Shown here piece after piece: positions 26,485 to 33,941 of a DNA stretch of 64,000 nt. A model generated the notes under the pieces. It searched no databases and was not told where the DNA came from. It saw only the letters and a program-made list of their open reading frames with translations. The position numbers were made by a program, and so were the translations under genes. The stretch spans positions 53,376-117,375 of the forward strand of contig CAVKRN010000001.1 in NCBI GenBank assembly GCA_963658695.1, read 5' to 3'. This DNA comes from CAG-791 sp963658695 (GTDB lineage Bacteria; Bacillota; Clostridia; Lachnospirales; Lachnospiraceae). Each line of letters begins with the position of its first letter. Position 1 is the first letter of the stretch.

Positions 26485-27156
26485 ATGATATCGGATTATA
26501 CCATTGCGAATTTGCTTGAACTGGAGGAATCCATCGCAGGAGAAGCCTTAAAGGCCTATACCTATCCCTGGGAGGCGCTTCCGCACATCGAGGAAATCAT
26601 CCTGGCTCTGGGAGAAGCGCTTCTCGAGGATCGCTTTGAGAAGCGCGGCGAGAATGTATGGATTGCGAAAAGTGCCAAGGTATTCGACTCTGCCTACATT
26701 GCAGGTCCCTGCATCATCGATGAGGACGCCGAAATTCGTCAGTGCGCCTTCATCCGCGGCAAGGCACTTGTGGGCAAGGGCTGCGTTGTAGGAAATTCCT
26801 GCGAACTGAAAAACGTAATTCTGTTCAACAAGTGCGAGGTGCCGCATTACAACTACGTCGGGGATTCCATTCTGGGCTTCCATGCACACATGGGTGCAGG
26901 ATCCATCACCTCCAACATCAAGTCGGACCGCACCAATGTCGTGATTCACGACGAAACAGAGCATGCACCGACCGGCCTTCGCAAAATGGGAGCCATTCTC
27001 GGCGACTGGACGGAGATTGGCTGCAACAGCGTCTTAAATCCCGGATCCGTTGTGGGCCGCCATTCCAATGTATATCCCCTTTCCATGGTTCGCGGCTGCA
27101 TTCCGGCAGGCCATATCTTTAAGGATAAGGACCACATTGCAGCTAAGGAATGCTGA
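26485..27156 (+). CDS. Left-handed beta-helix (hexapeptide repeat) transferase-like protein
   Basis: A 223-residue protein. After a helical 55-residue N terminus, hexapeptide turns run through the rest: VWIAKSAKVFDSAYIAGPCIIDEDAEI, then VGKGCVVGNSCELKNVILF and DWTEIGCNSVLNPGSVVGRHSNV. This is the left-handed beta-helix of acyl- and sugar-nucleotide transferases. The loop FHAHMGAGSITSNIKSDRTNV resembles the C-terminal acetyltransferase part of GlmU-like proteins, and homologues are often labelled UDP-GlcNAc pyrophosphorylase-like. No nucleotidyltransferase domain is present, so its substrate is unknown. The stop codon lies within a hairpin arm. Confidence 0.75.
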   Translation: MISDYTIANLLELEESIAGEALKAYTYPWEALPHIEEIILALGEALLEDRFEKRGENVWIAKSAKVFDSAYIAGPCIIDEDAEIRQCAFIRGKALVGKGCVVGNSCELKNVILFNKCEVPHYNYVGDSILGFHAHMGAGSITSNIKSDRTNVVIHDETEHAPTGLRKMGAILGDWTEIGCNSVLNPGSVVGRHSNVYPLSMVRGCIPAGHIFKDKDHIAAKEC

Positions 27157-27177
27157 TTTAATCAGCATTTCCTTAGC
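27142..27177 (+). repeat. Hairpin 1 spanning the stop codon of the beta-helix gene
   Basis: gctaaggaatgctga (ending exactly at the TGA stop) pairs with tcagcatttccttagc across a five-base loop; only one base bulges. It may act as a terminator-like or 3'-end stabilising structure. Confidence 0.65.
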
Positions 27178-27186
27178 AATCTCCGA

Positions 27187-27221
27187 CTTAGGGAAAACGC
27201 TTTAATCAGCGTTTTCCTAAG
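27187..27221 (+). repeat. Hairpin 2, tandem relative of hairpin 1
   Basis: cttagggaaaacgct pairs with agcgttttcctaag around a 6-base loop. Its right half (tttaatcagcgttttcctaa) closely matches the right half of the preceding hairpin, so the two look like a diverged tandem duplication. No T run follows. Confidence 0.6.
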
Positions 27222-27255
27222 CGTGTAAACGCGTCATAAAAAACAGGAGAGGTAC

Positions 27256-28965
27256 ATGAACGATACGGTAGAAACGGCAGGCTTTGGCTTATTTTTTGTC
27301 ATCCTGTTCGTCTTGGCGAACGTGGTGCTGATGCATTCCCAGCAAAAGAAAAAAGACCTTGCCACCGAGGCCGGACTCCGGTCCGGCTTTGGACAAAAGC
27401 CGTCCAAGGAGATGAGCGCGGAGCGCTACGCAAGGGTTCCGGCTTTTTATGAGCGGCGAAAAGGGAGCGGTGCGCCCGGAGAGGATCTGGACGACATCAC
27501 CTGGAATGACCTGGACATGGATGCGCTCTATGCGCGGATAGACTGCACCTTAAGTGCCGCCGGAGAAGAGTATCTGTATGCGCTTCTTCGGAGCCCGGCA
27601 GCAGGAGAGGATGCACCGCTGTCCATTCCGCTTTCGAAAATCCGTTATTTTGAAGACGAGGCGCATGCGCCAATGCGCCTTCGCCTGCAGAAAGCACTGC
27701 AGGCATTTGGATATACGGGACGGTACTCGTTGTATGAGTATCTGGATCTTTTGAAGGAGGTGCCAAAGGAAAGCAACCTGGTGCATGTGCCGGCCTTTCT
27801 TCTTCCGATTGCCAGCCTTGTTCTGATGACTTACTCGGTGCAGGCTGGGATCCTGTGCCTGATTGGATCTTTTGTGTTCAACATGCTCACCTACTACCGG
27901 CGACGCGGTCAGATCGAACCGTTCTTAACCACCTTCAGCTACCTTCTTCGCATGATGCGGTGTGCGCAGACCGTAACGAACACGGACTGCCCGGCGCTGC
28001 AGGAGGAATGCAGGCGTCTGCGGGAGCTGCTGCCTGTTTTTGACAGGTTCCGGCGAGGAAGCGCCATCGTTCTTTCGGGCACAACCTCCTCCGGCGGAAA
28101 TCCGGCCGATTTTCTTGTGGACTACATCCGCATCCTCTTTCACCTGGATCTGATCCGCTTTAACACCATGTTCTCACATTATACGGGGCACCAAAAGGAA
28201 ATGGAGGAGGGGCTTGTGATCCTTGGGCGCATCGATACCGCCATTTGCCTTGCGTCCTTCGAAAAAAGCCTCCCCTATACCTGTGAGCCGGTGCTGACTG
28301 CCGGCGAAACGCTCCTCCTAACGAACGTGTACCATCCGCTTCTGGAGCAGCCGGTTCCCAACAGTTTGCAGGCGACAGGGTCCATCCTTCTGACCGGCTC
28401 CAACGCTTCCGGCAAATCTACCTTCCTAAAGGCCACCGCGCTTTGCGCCATTTTGGCACAAACGGTTGGATTCTGCCCAGCCGGAGAATATCGCGGCGAC
28501 TATTATTGCATTCGTTCCTCCATGGCACTTCGGGACAGCATTACGTCCGGGGAGAGTTATTTTATGGCCGAGATCCGTTCCCTCAAACGAATTGCCGATC
28601 TTCCGGAGCAGGTAAGACGGCCCGTTCTTTGCTTTGTGGATGAGGTGCTGCGGGGAACCAATACGATTGAGCGCATTGCTGCCTCTACGGAGCTGTTAAA
28701 ATCCCTTGCTGCAGACGGCGTTCTTTGCTTTGCCGCAACCCATGACATTGAGCTGACAAAGCTTCTTTCTTCGGAATATACCAATTACCATTTTGAGGAG
28801 GAAATAAAAGACGGCGATGTCACCTTTTCCTATCAGATCAAGGGCGGACCGGCAGTAACAAGAAATGCCATTCAACTTCTTGGCGCCATCGGATTCGATC
28901 CGCAAATTATTAAAAGCGCCGCCAGACGGGCGGAGCACTTTGAAGAAACAGGACAATGGATATGA
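27256..28965 (+). CDS. Membrane-anchored MutS-like ATPase (not mismatch MutS)
   Basis: A 569-residue protein. Residues 9-27 are a membrane segment, and a second hydrophobic stretch (VPAFLLPIASLVLMTYSVQAG and following) lies near 178-215. The C-terminal third is a MutS domain V ATPase: GSNASGKSTFLKATALCA (Walker A, residues 381-398), LCFVDEVLRGTNTIERIAAS (Walker B and signature) and CFAATHDIELT. There is no mismatch-recognition domain or FxE motif. Function is unknown; relatives are annotated as DNA mismatch repair MutS-related. Its stop overlaps rnhA by four or more bases. Confidence 0.82.
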   Translation: MNDTVETAGFGLFFVILFVLANVVLMHSQQKKKDLATEAGLRSGFGQKPSKEMSAERYARVPAFYERRKGSGAPGEDLDDITWNDLDMDALYARIDCTLSAAGEEYLYALLRSPAAGEDAPLSIPLSKIRYFEDEAHAPMRLRLQKALQAFGYTGRYSLYEYLDLLKEVPKESNLVHVPAFLLPIASLVLMTYSVQAGILCLIGSFVFNMLTYYRRRGQIEPFLTTFSYLLRMMRCAQTVTNTDCPALQEECRRLRELLPVFDRFRRGSAIVLSGTTSSGGNPADFLVDYIRILFHLDLIRFNTMFSHYTGHQKEMEEGLVILGRIDTAICLASFEKSLPYTCEPVLTAGETLLLTNVYHPLLEQPVPNSLQATGSILLTGSNASGKSTFLKATALCAILAQTVGFCPAGEYRGDYYCIRSSMALRDSITSGESYFMAEIRSLKRIADLPEQVRRPVLCFVDEVLRGTNTIERIAASTELLKSLAADGVLCFAATHDIELTKLLSSEYTNYHFEEEIKDGDVTFSYQIKGGPAVTRNAIQLLGAIGFDPQIIKSAARRAEHFEETGQWI

Positions 28966-29447
28966 TGCATGTAACAATTTACAGTGACGGATCGGCCAGA
29001 GGAAATCCGGACGGCCCCGGTGGATACGGTGCGGTTCTGCAATACACCGACGGACAGGGAGTTCTCCACGAAAAAGAGCTCTCCGAGGGCTTTAACCCGA
29101 CCTCCAACAACCGTATGGAGCTTCTGGGCGCCATCGTAGCACTGGAGGCGCTAAACCGCCCCTGCCAGGTGGATTTGTATTCCGATTCCAGCTACCTTAT
29201 CAATGCGTTTCAAAAGAACTGGATCTCTTCCTGGAAGAAAAATGGCTGGAAGACAGCGTCGAAGACAAGAGTGAAAAATCAGGACCTATGGACGCGGCTG
29301 TTATCCGCGGCGGCACCCCATGAAATCACCTGGCACTGGGTCAAGGGACACGCCGGCCATCCCATGAATGAGCGCTGCGATGCGCTGGCCACGGCGGCAG
29401 CCGATGCCATGTACCAGACGAAAAAGCCGAATGTTGAAGTACTGTAA
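28962..29447 (+). CDS. rnhA: Ribonuclease HI
   Basis: RNase HI cuts RNA in RNA-DNA hybrids. The four catalytic acids are visible in IYSDGSARGNPDGPGGYG, SNNRMELLGAIVAL, VDLYSDSSYLINAF and GHPMNERCDALATAAA. The basic handle region WISSWKKNGWKTASKTRVKNQDLW is intact. ATG codons at 28956, 28962 and 28965 are possible; 28962 overlaps the upstream stop in an ATGA junction. Length, about 161, is standard. A repeat-rich gap follows. Confidence 0.94.
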   Translation: MMHVTIYSDGSARGNPDGPGGYGAVLQYTDGQGVLHEKELSEGFNPTSNNRMELLGAIVALEALNRPCQVDLYSDSSYLINAFQKNWISSWKKNGWKTASKTRVKNQDLWTRLLSAAAPHEITWHWVKGHAGHPMNERCDALATAAADAMYQTKKPNVEVL

Positions 29448-29469
29448 GTCGTCTGAGTTGCACCTGCCG

Positions 29470-29507
29470 GCGACGGGTCCCGGCGGAGGTGTCCGTCACC
29501 CTGTCGC
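29470..29507. repeat. Compact inverted relative of palindromic element A
   Basis: Read on the minus strand, this 38-base hairpin is gcgacagggtgacgga-cacctccgccgggacccgtcgc. Its halves match the two arm segments of the 5416-5645 element (gcgacagggtggcgga on the left; ggacacctccgcc and ggacccgtcgc on the right). The large central part of that element is missing. It directly abuts repeat B. Confidence 0.7.
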
Positions 29508-29672
29508 TAGTACATCGTTTGCAAAATAACTAGCCTAATAACGCAGAACTTTTTTCTGAGGGTGCGTGTCAAAAAACGTAGGCGTAGCGGGCTACGCTGA
29601 GGATTTTTGACACGTGCAATCAGGAAAAAGGGCCAGTTAGTTAGGCTAGTTATTTAAAAATCGATGTACTAG
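29507..29672. repeat. Palindromic repeat B, 166-bp nested inverted repeat
   Basis: Successive arms pair across the element: ctagtacatcg/cgatgtactag (29507/29662), aaataactagcctaa/ttaggctagttattt (29524/29641), cttttttctga/tcaggaaaaag (29549/29620), tgcgtgtcaaaaa/tttttgacacgtgca (29563/29604) and the centre gcgtagcgggctacgc. It fills the gap between rnhA and dut. A single arm recurs at 26426. It has no coding potential and looks like a miniature mobile element or folded RNA. Confidence 0.8.
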
Positions 29673-29703
29673 GATTGAGTACAACTACGAAAGGAGACAT
29701 ATC

Positions 29704-30156
29704 GTGACAACTGCGTCCAACGAGAAAACCATACAGATTCTGTACCACAGCAAGGCCATCGATCACTTAACGTACGTTGACGGCAAGAGTGACTGGATTG
29801 ACCTGCGAGCTGCAAAGGAATATGAGCTCAAGGCAGGAGACTTTGCGCTGATCGATCTTGGCATCAGTGTCAAGCTGCCGGAGGGGTACGAAATGATTAC
29901 CGCGCCCCGTTCCTCCACTTTTAAAAACTACGGACTTCTCCAGTCCAACGGAATCGGTGTGGTGGACGAGTCCTACTGCGGAGACGGCGATGTTCTGAAG
30001 ATGCCGGTGTACGCTACAAGGGATACCGTGGTGCATGTCAATGACCGCATCTGTCAGTTCCGGATTCAGGAGCACCAGCCGCGCATCCACTTTGAAGAGG
30101 TGGAGACCTTAGGAGGCGAGGATCGCGGCGGCTTTGGAAGTACGGGCCGCAGCTGA
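29704..30156 (+). CDS. dut: Deoxyuridine 5'-triphosphate nucleotidohydrolase
   Basis: dUTPase hydrolyses dUTP to dUMP, limiting uracil in DNA. Conserved motifs are present in order: FALIDLGISVKLPEGYEM, PRSSTFKNYGL, GIGVVDESYCGD, DRICQFRI and the C-terminal arm RGGFGSTGR that closes over the active site. Length 150 is standard for the trimeric form. The start is GTG at 29704, preceded by aaaggaga. A promoter inside the upstream palindrome is possible but not identified. Confidence 0.93.
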   Translation: MTTASNEKTIQILYHSKAIDHLTYVDGKSDWIDLRAAKEYELKAGDFALIDLGISVKLPEGYEMITAPRSSTFKNYGLLQSNGIGVVDESYCGDGDVLKMPVYATRDTVVHVNDRICQFRIQEHQPRIHFEEVETLGGEDRGGFGSTGRS

Positions 30157-30269
30157 TTGCAGTTCGCTTCCTTGCAGGGGCAAGAGCAGAGGCATATACT
30201 GTAGTAACTATAGTCATTTGGATTCCGGCATTGTCAGCCGGACCATATAGAGAAAGGATACTATTCACT

Positions 30270-31736
30270 ATGGCAGTGAAAATAAGAACGCGTTACGCAC
30301 CCAGTCCTACCGGCAGAATGCACGTAGGAAACCTTCGCACCGCTTTGTACGCCTATCTGATTTCCAAGCATGAGGGCGGCGATTTTATTCTCCGCATTGA
30401 GGATACCGATCAGGAGCGCTATGTGGAGGGCGCGGTGGATATCATCAATCGCACCATGCAGCAGACGGGCCTTCTTCCTGATGAGTCACCGGACCTGGGA
30501 GGACCTGTGGGTCCGTATGTGCAGTCCGAGCGCGTAAAGAGCGGTCTGTACATGGATTACGCCAAGGAGCTGGTGGAGAAGAAAGAGGCGTACTACTGCT
30601 TCTGCACACCGGAGCGTCTTGAAACGCTTAAGCAGGTTGTGGACGGAAAGGAAATCAGTGTCTATGACAAGCACTGCCTGCACCTGTCCAAGGAAGAAGT
30701 GGAAGAGAATCTGGCCGCCGGGAAGCCCTTTGTCATTCGTCAGAACAACCCGCGCGAGGGTTCCACTACCTTCCACGACGAACTGTACGGCGATATCACC
30801 GTCGACAACAGTGAGCTTGATGACATGATCCTCATGAAGTCCGACGGATTCCCTACTTACAATTTTGCCAACGTGGTGGACGATCACCTTATGGGCATCA
30901 CCCATGTTGTACGCGGAAATGAGTATATTTCCTCCAGTCCCAAATACAACCGTCTCTATGACGCCTTTGGCTGGGAAGTTCCCAAATACATCCATTGCCC
31001 GCTGATTACCGATGCCGATCACAAGAAGCTTTCCAAGCGCAGCGGCTATTCCTCGTATGAGGATCTGATTGAGCAGGGCTTTCTTCCGGAGGCCGTCGTC
31101 AATTTCATTGCGCTTCTAGGCTGGTCCCCGGACTCGGATCAGGAGATCTTTTCGCTGGAGGAGCTGGTTGCGGCGTTTGATTACCATCGGATCGGCAAGT
31201 CACCGGCTGTCTTTGACTACACGAAGCTTCGCTGGATGAACGGCGAGTATTTAAAGGCAATGGAGCCGGAGAAGTTCTATGCGCTTGCAGAGCCCTATCT
31301 GAAAAAGGTACTCCGCCGGGATGACCTGGATCTTTCCGTCATCGCCGAGCTTGTCCGGACAAGAATTGAGGTTTTCCCGGATATTGAGGAAATGGTTGAC
31401 TTCTTTGAAGCGCTTCCGGAATACGATGCTGCTATGTTTGAGAACAAAAAGCAAAAGTCCACGTGCGAGGGAAGTCTTACGATCCTCACCGACCTTCTTC
31501 CGGTACTGGAAGCAGAGGATACCTTTACCAATGACACCCTGTTTGAGGTTCTCTCTGCCTATGCCCAGGAGAAGGAGCTTAAGAATAAGACGGTGATCTG
31601 GGCCCTTCGCATCGCTGTATCCGGTAAATCCGTCACGCCTGCCGGCGCAACGCAGATTATGGAAATCATCGGAAAAGAGGATTCCCTTTCCCGCATCCGT
31701 ACTGCCATTGCCAAGCTGCAGGCAGCACATGTCTGA
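30270..31736 (+). CDS. gltX: Glutamyl-tRNA synthetase
   Basis: A class I aminoacyl-tRNA synthetase charging tRNA-Glu (and perhaps tRNA-Gln in organisms that use amidation). The HIGH-type motif is RYAPSPTGRMHVGNLRTALY and the KMSKS-type motif is DHKKLSKRSGYSSYEDL. The 488-residue length and helical C-terminal anticodon-binding region are normal. The frame begins upstream, but the ATG at 30270 after gaaagga is the start. A small hairpin, tccggc/gccgga, lies just upstream. Its end overlaps the helicase gene start. Confidence 0.95.
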   Translation: MAVKIRTRYAPSPTGRMHVGNLRTALYAYLISKHEGGDFILRIEDTDQERYVEGAVDIINRTMQQTGLLPDESPDLGGPVGPYVQSERVKSGLYMDYAKELVEKKEAYYCFCTPERLETLKQVVDGKEISVYDKHCLHLSKEEVEENLAAGKPFVIRQNNPREGSTTFHDELYGDITVDNSELDDMILMKSDGFPTYNFANVVDDHLMGITHVVRGNEYISSSPKYNRLYDAFGWEVPKYIHCPLITDADHKKLSKRSGYSSYEDLIEQGFLPEAVVNFIALLGWSPDSDQEIFSLEELVAAFDYHRIGKSPAVFDYTKLRWMNGEYLKAMEPEKFYALAEPYLKKVLRRDDLDLSVIAELVRTRIEVFPDIEEMVDFFEALPEYDAAMFENKKQKSTCEGSLTILTDLLPVLEAEDTFTNDTLFEVLSAYAQEKELKNKTVIWALRIAVSGKSVTPAGATQIMEIIGKEDSLSRIRTAIAKLQAAHV

Positions 31737-33792
31737 GCATTCGAATCCTTCCCAACAGGAAGCGATTTGCCATTTCCGCGGGCCCTGCGAGGTAATTGCA
31801 GGGCCCGGAAGCGGCAAAACCTTCGTTCTTGTGGAACGGATTCTTCATCTGATCAGCACCTGCGGCGTTCCTCCCTCCGGCATTTTGGTGCTCACCTTTT
31901 CCAAGGCAGCCGCACAGGAAATGCAGGCACGCTACCTGCAAAAACTTCGGGATCTATCCCGAGCCAATCCTGCCACCGGGGCACCTCCCATTCCCGAAAA
32001 CGCATCTTCCGTTACCTTCGGAACCTTTCATTCGGTCTTTCTGAACATCCTGAAAAACTCATCCTCCGAACCCTATTCCATTCTCGATGACTCCCGCAAA
32101 CGAAGCCTTCTGCGCACACTCTTTCTGCAGCATTATAAGCGCTACCCCAAAGCAGAAGAGCTCATCGACCTTTCCTCCATGATCTCCAAAAAAAAGACCG
32201 GCACGCCCCTGCAGGATTCTTCCTGTTCTGTTATCCGCGATTCCCTTCCGGCGGCTCCCGCACAGACACAGGCGCTGCCATTTGTATCTTTGTTTGCCGA
32301 TTATGAGGCCTATCTACAGGAAAATGCTCTCCTAGACTTCGATGACATGATTACCAGGTGCGTTCGGCTCCTGCAAAAGGATGAGGACCTGCGTGCGTTC
32401 TGGCAAAAGCGGTTTCCTTTCCTTTTGGTGGATGAATTTCAGGACATCAATCCGGAGCAGTTTGAAGGGGTCCGGATTCTGGCAGGAGAGGAAGCAAACC
32501 TCTTTGTTGTCGGCGATGACGACCAGAGCATCTATGCCTTTCGCGGCTCCAATCCCGGGATCATGATCGGATTTTCAAAGGCCTATCCCGGGACGCATTC
32601 CATCACCTTGTCGGTCAATTACCGAAGCCTTCCTCCTATCATCACCTGCGGCCAAAGGATCATTACCCAGAACAAAACAAGACTGCCAAAGACCGCTGTT
32701 GCCGCCAGGAACCATACGGACCAGCAAACGGCCACGGATACCTGTACCAGACTCCTTGCCTTTCGCGATGAAACAGAGGAGCGGGAGTGGATCCTTTCCC
32801 GGCTGCTAAAGGCCTCCGAAGAAGAGTTGACATCATCCGCGATCATTCTCCGTTCCAATGCGCAGCTAATGGAATGGGCATCCTTTTTGGAACAATCCGG
32901 AATTCCCTGCCGCTTTTTTACCGGAATCAATCAAACGACAAATCGCCGTCTTCCCGGGCAGGCGCAGCCGGGCCGCGGCAATGCCGGAACCCTTCAGGTC
33001 ATCACACCGCCGCAGGCAAAACGCCTCCTTGTAACGGCATCGTCTATACTCGAGCTCACGGCAGGGTACTACCAGTTGTCTGAAGAACTTGCAACAGGGT
33101 ACGTAAAGCGGGCGGACCTCTTTTTCGTTATGAACCAACCGGAGCGGTGCCTTCTTCGGCGCAAGTTTACAGAGAAGACCTATACCGAGGCGGAACTTCT
33201 TTCTGTTTACCCCGGTCACTCCCTGGAACACCGCGCACTGCAAACGCTTTGCCGCGATTTAAAAACGCTGCAGCGCCTCTCGCCCGTTCGGTCGCTGACA
33301 TACCTTCGCGGGATCCTTTGCGCCAAAGACAAATCGGAAGACATGCACCTTCTATGGGACGCCCTGATCCTTCTCGTGCAGGAAAAAGAGCCCTCCCTTT
33401 CCCATCATTCGCCGTCCTTTCTATGTGCGCTGCTTACGCAGGTAACTCCGTGGGAGATCATCCTGCAGATGGACAGGCAGGCATCGGCAAACCAGTCCAA
33501 ACGTCCTGCTGCCGATCCCGCAGGCGCAAGAAGCGGCATTCTTCTCTTAACCATGCACGCCAGCAAAGGCCTGGAGTTTCATACCGTATATCTTCCGGAT
33601 CTGAACGAAGGCCTCTTTCCCGGGCGCCGGGCACAGAGCGAGGAAGCCATTGAAGAAGAGCGGCGCCTGTTCTACGTCGCCATCACACGGGCAAGAGATC
33701 ACCTAAACCTGATGTACCTGTGCGGCACCAAGGAGAATCCGCGGCGCCCCTCGCGCTTCCTTGCTCCGCTAGGGGTGAAGCCGTGGGAGTGA
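31729..33792 (+). CDS. UvrD/PcrA-type superfamily 1 DNA helicase
   Basis: A 687-residue ATP-dependent 3'-5' helicase. Motifs are Q-motif NPSQQEAICHF, Walker A IAGPGSGKTFVLVERI, motif Ia LTFSKAAAQEM, Walker B LLVDEFQDINPEQFEG, motif III GDDDQSIYAFRGSNPG, motif IV LSVNYRS, and the C-terminal LLTMHASKGLEFHTVYLPDLNEGLFP and RRLFYVAITRARDHL. It is shorter than PcrA and lacks the usual C-terminal extension. The ATG at 31729 overlaps the gltX stop. It may act in repair or plasmid/replication conflict; the exact paralogue is uncertain. Confidence 0.88.
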   Translation: MSEHSNPSQQEAICHFRGPCEVIAGPGSGKTFVLVERILHLISTCGVPPSGILVLTFSKAAAQEMQARYLQKLRDLSRANPATGAPPIPENASSVTFGTFHSVFLNILKNSSSEPYSILDDSRKRSLLRTLFLQHYKRYPKAEELIDLSSMISKKKTGTPLQDSSCSVIRDSLPAAPAQTQALPFVSLFADYEAYLQENALLDFDDMITRCVRLLQKDEDLRAFWQKRFPFLLVDEFQDINPEQFEGVRILAGEEANLFVVGDDDQSIYAFRGSNPGIMIGFSKAYPGTHSITLSVNYRSLPPIITCGQRIITQNKTRLPKTAVAARNHTDQQTATDTCTRLLAFRDETEEREWILSRLLKASEEELTSSAIILRSNAQLMEWASFLEQSGIPCRFFTGINQTTNRRLPGQAQPGRGNAGTLQVITPPQAKRLLVTASSILELTAGYYQLSEELATGYVKRADLFFVMNQPERCLLRRKFTEKTYTEAELLSVYPGHSLEHRALQTLCRDLKTLQRLSPVRSLTYLRGILCAKDKSEDMHLLWDALILLVQEKEPSLSHHSPSFLCALLTQVTPWEIILQMDRQASANQSKRPAADPAGARSGILLLTMHASKGLEFHTVYLPDLNEGLFPGRRAQSEEAIEEERRLFYVAITRARDHLNLMYLCGTKENPRRPSRFLAPLGVKPWE

Positions 33793-33941
33793 CGAGCCCC
33801 GCACTTTTAGTAAGAGAATAGCCCTGCGTGTGTGCTGCCCCCGGCCACTCTCGGAGCTATATTTCTGCAAGGGGATGCACGTCCTCGGCTTCCATGATAG
33901 AATAGTACGATACGACAATTCATCGACAAAGGAGGCTGCAG

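Noticed and set aside
26426..29672. CRISPR-like repeats
   Set aside because: The repeats are palindromic, dispersed and few, without regular spacers or cas genes.
33793..33941. Promoter before the GH13-like gene
   Set aside because: A tagaat sequence near 33898 could be a -10 box, but no -35 at proper spacing is convincing.
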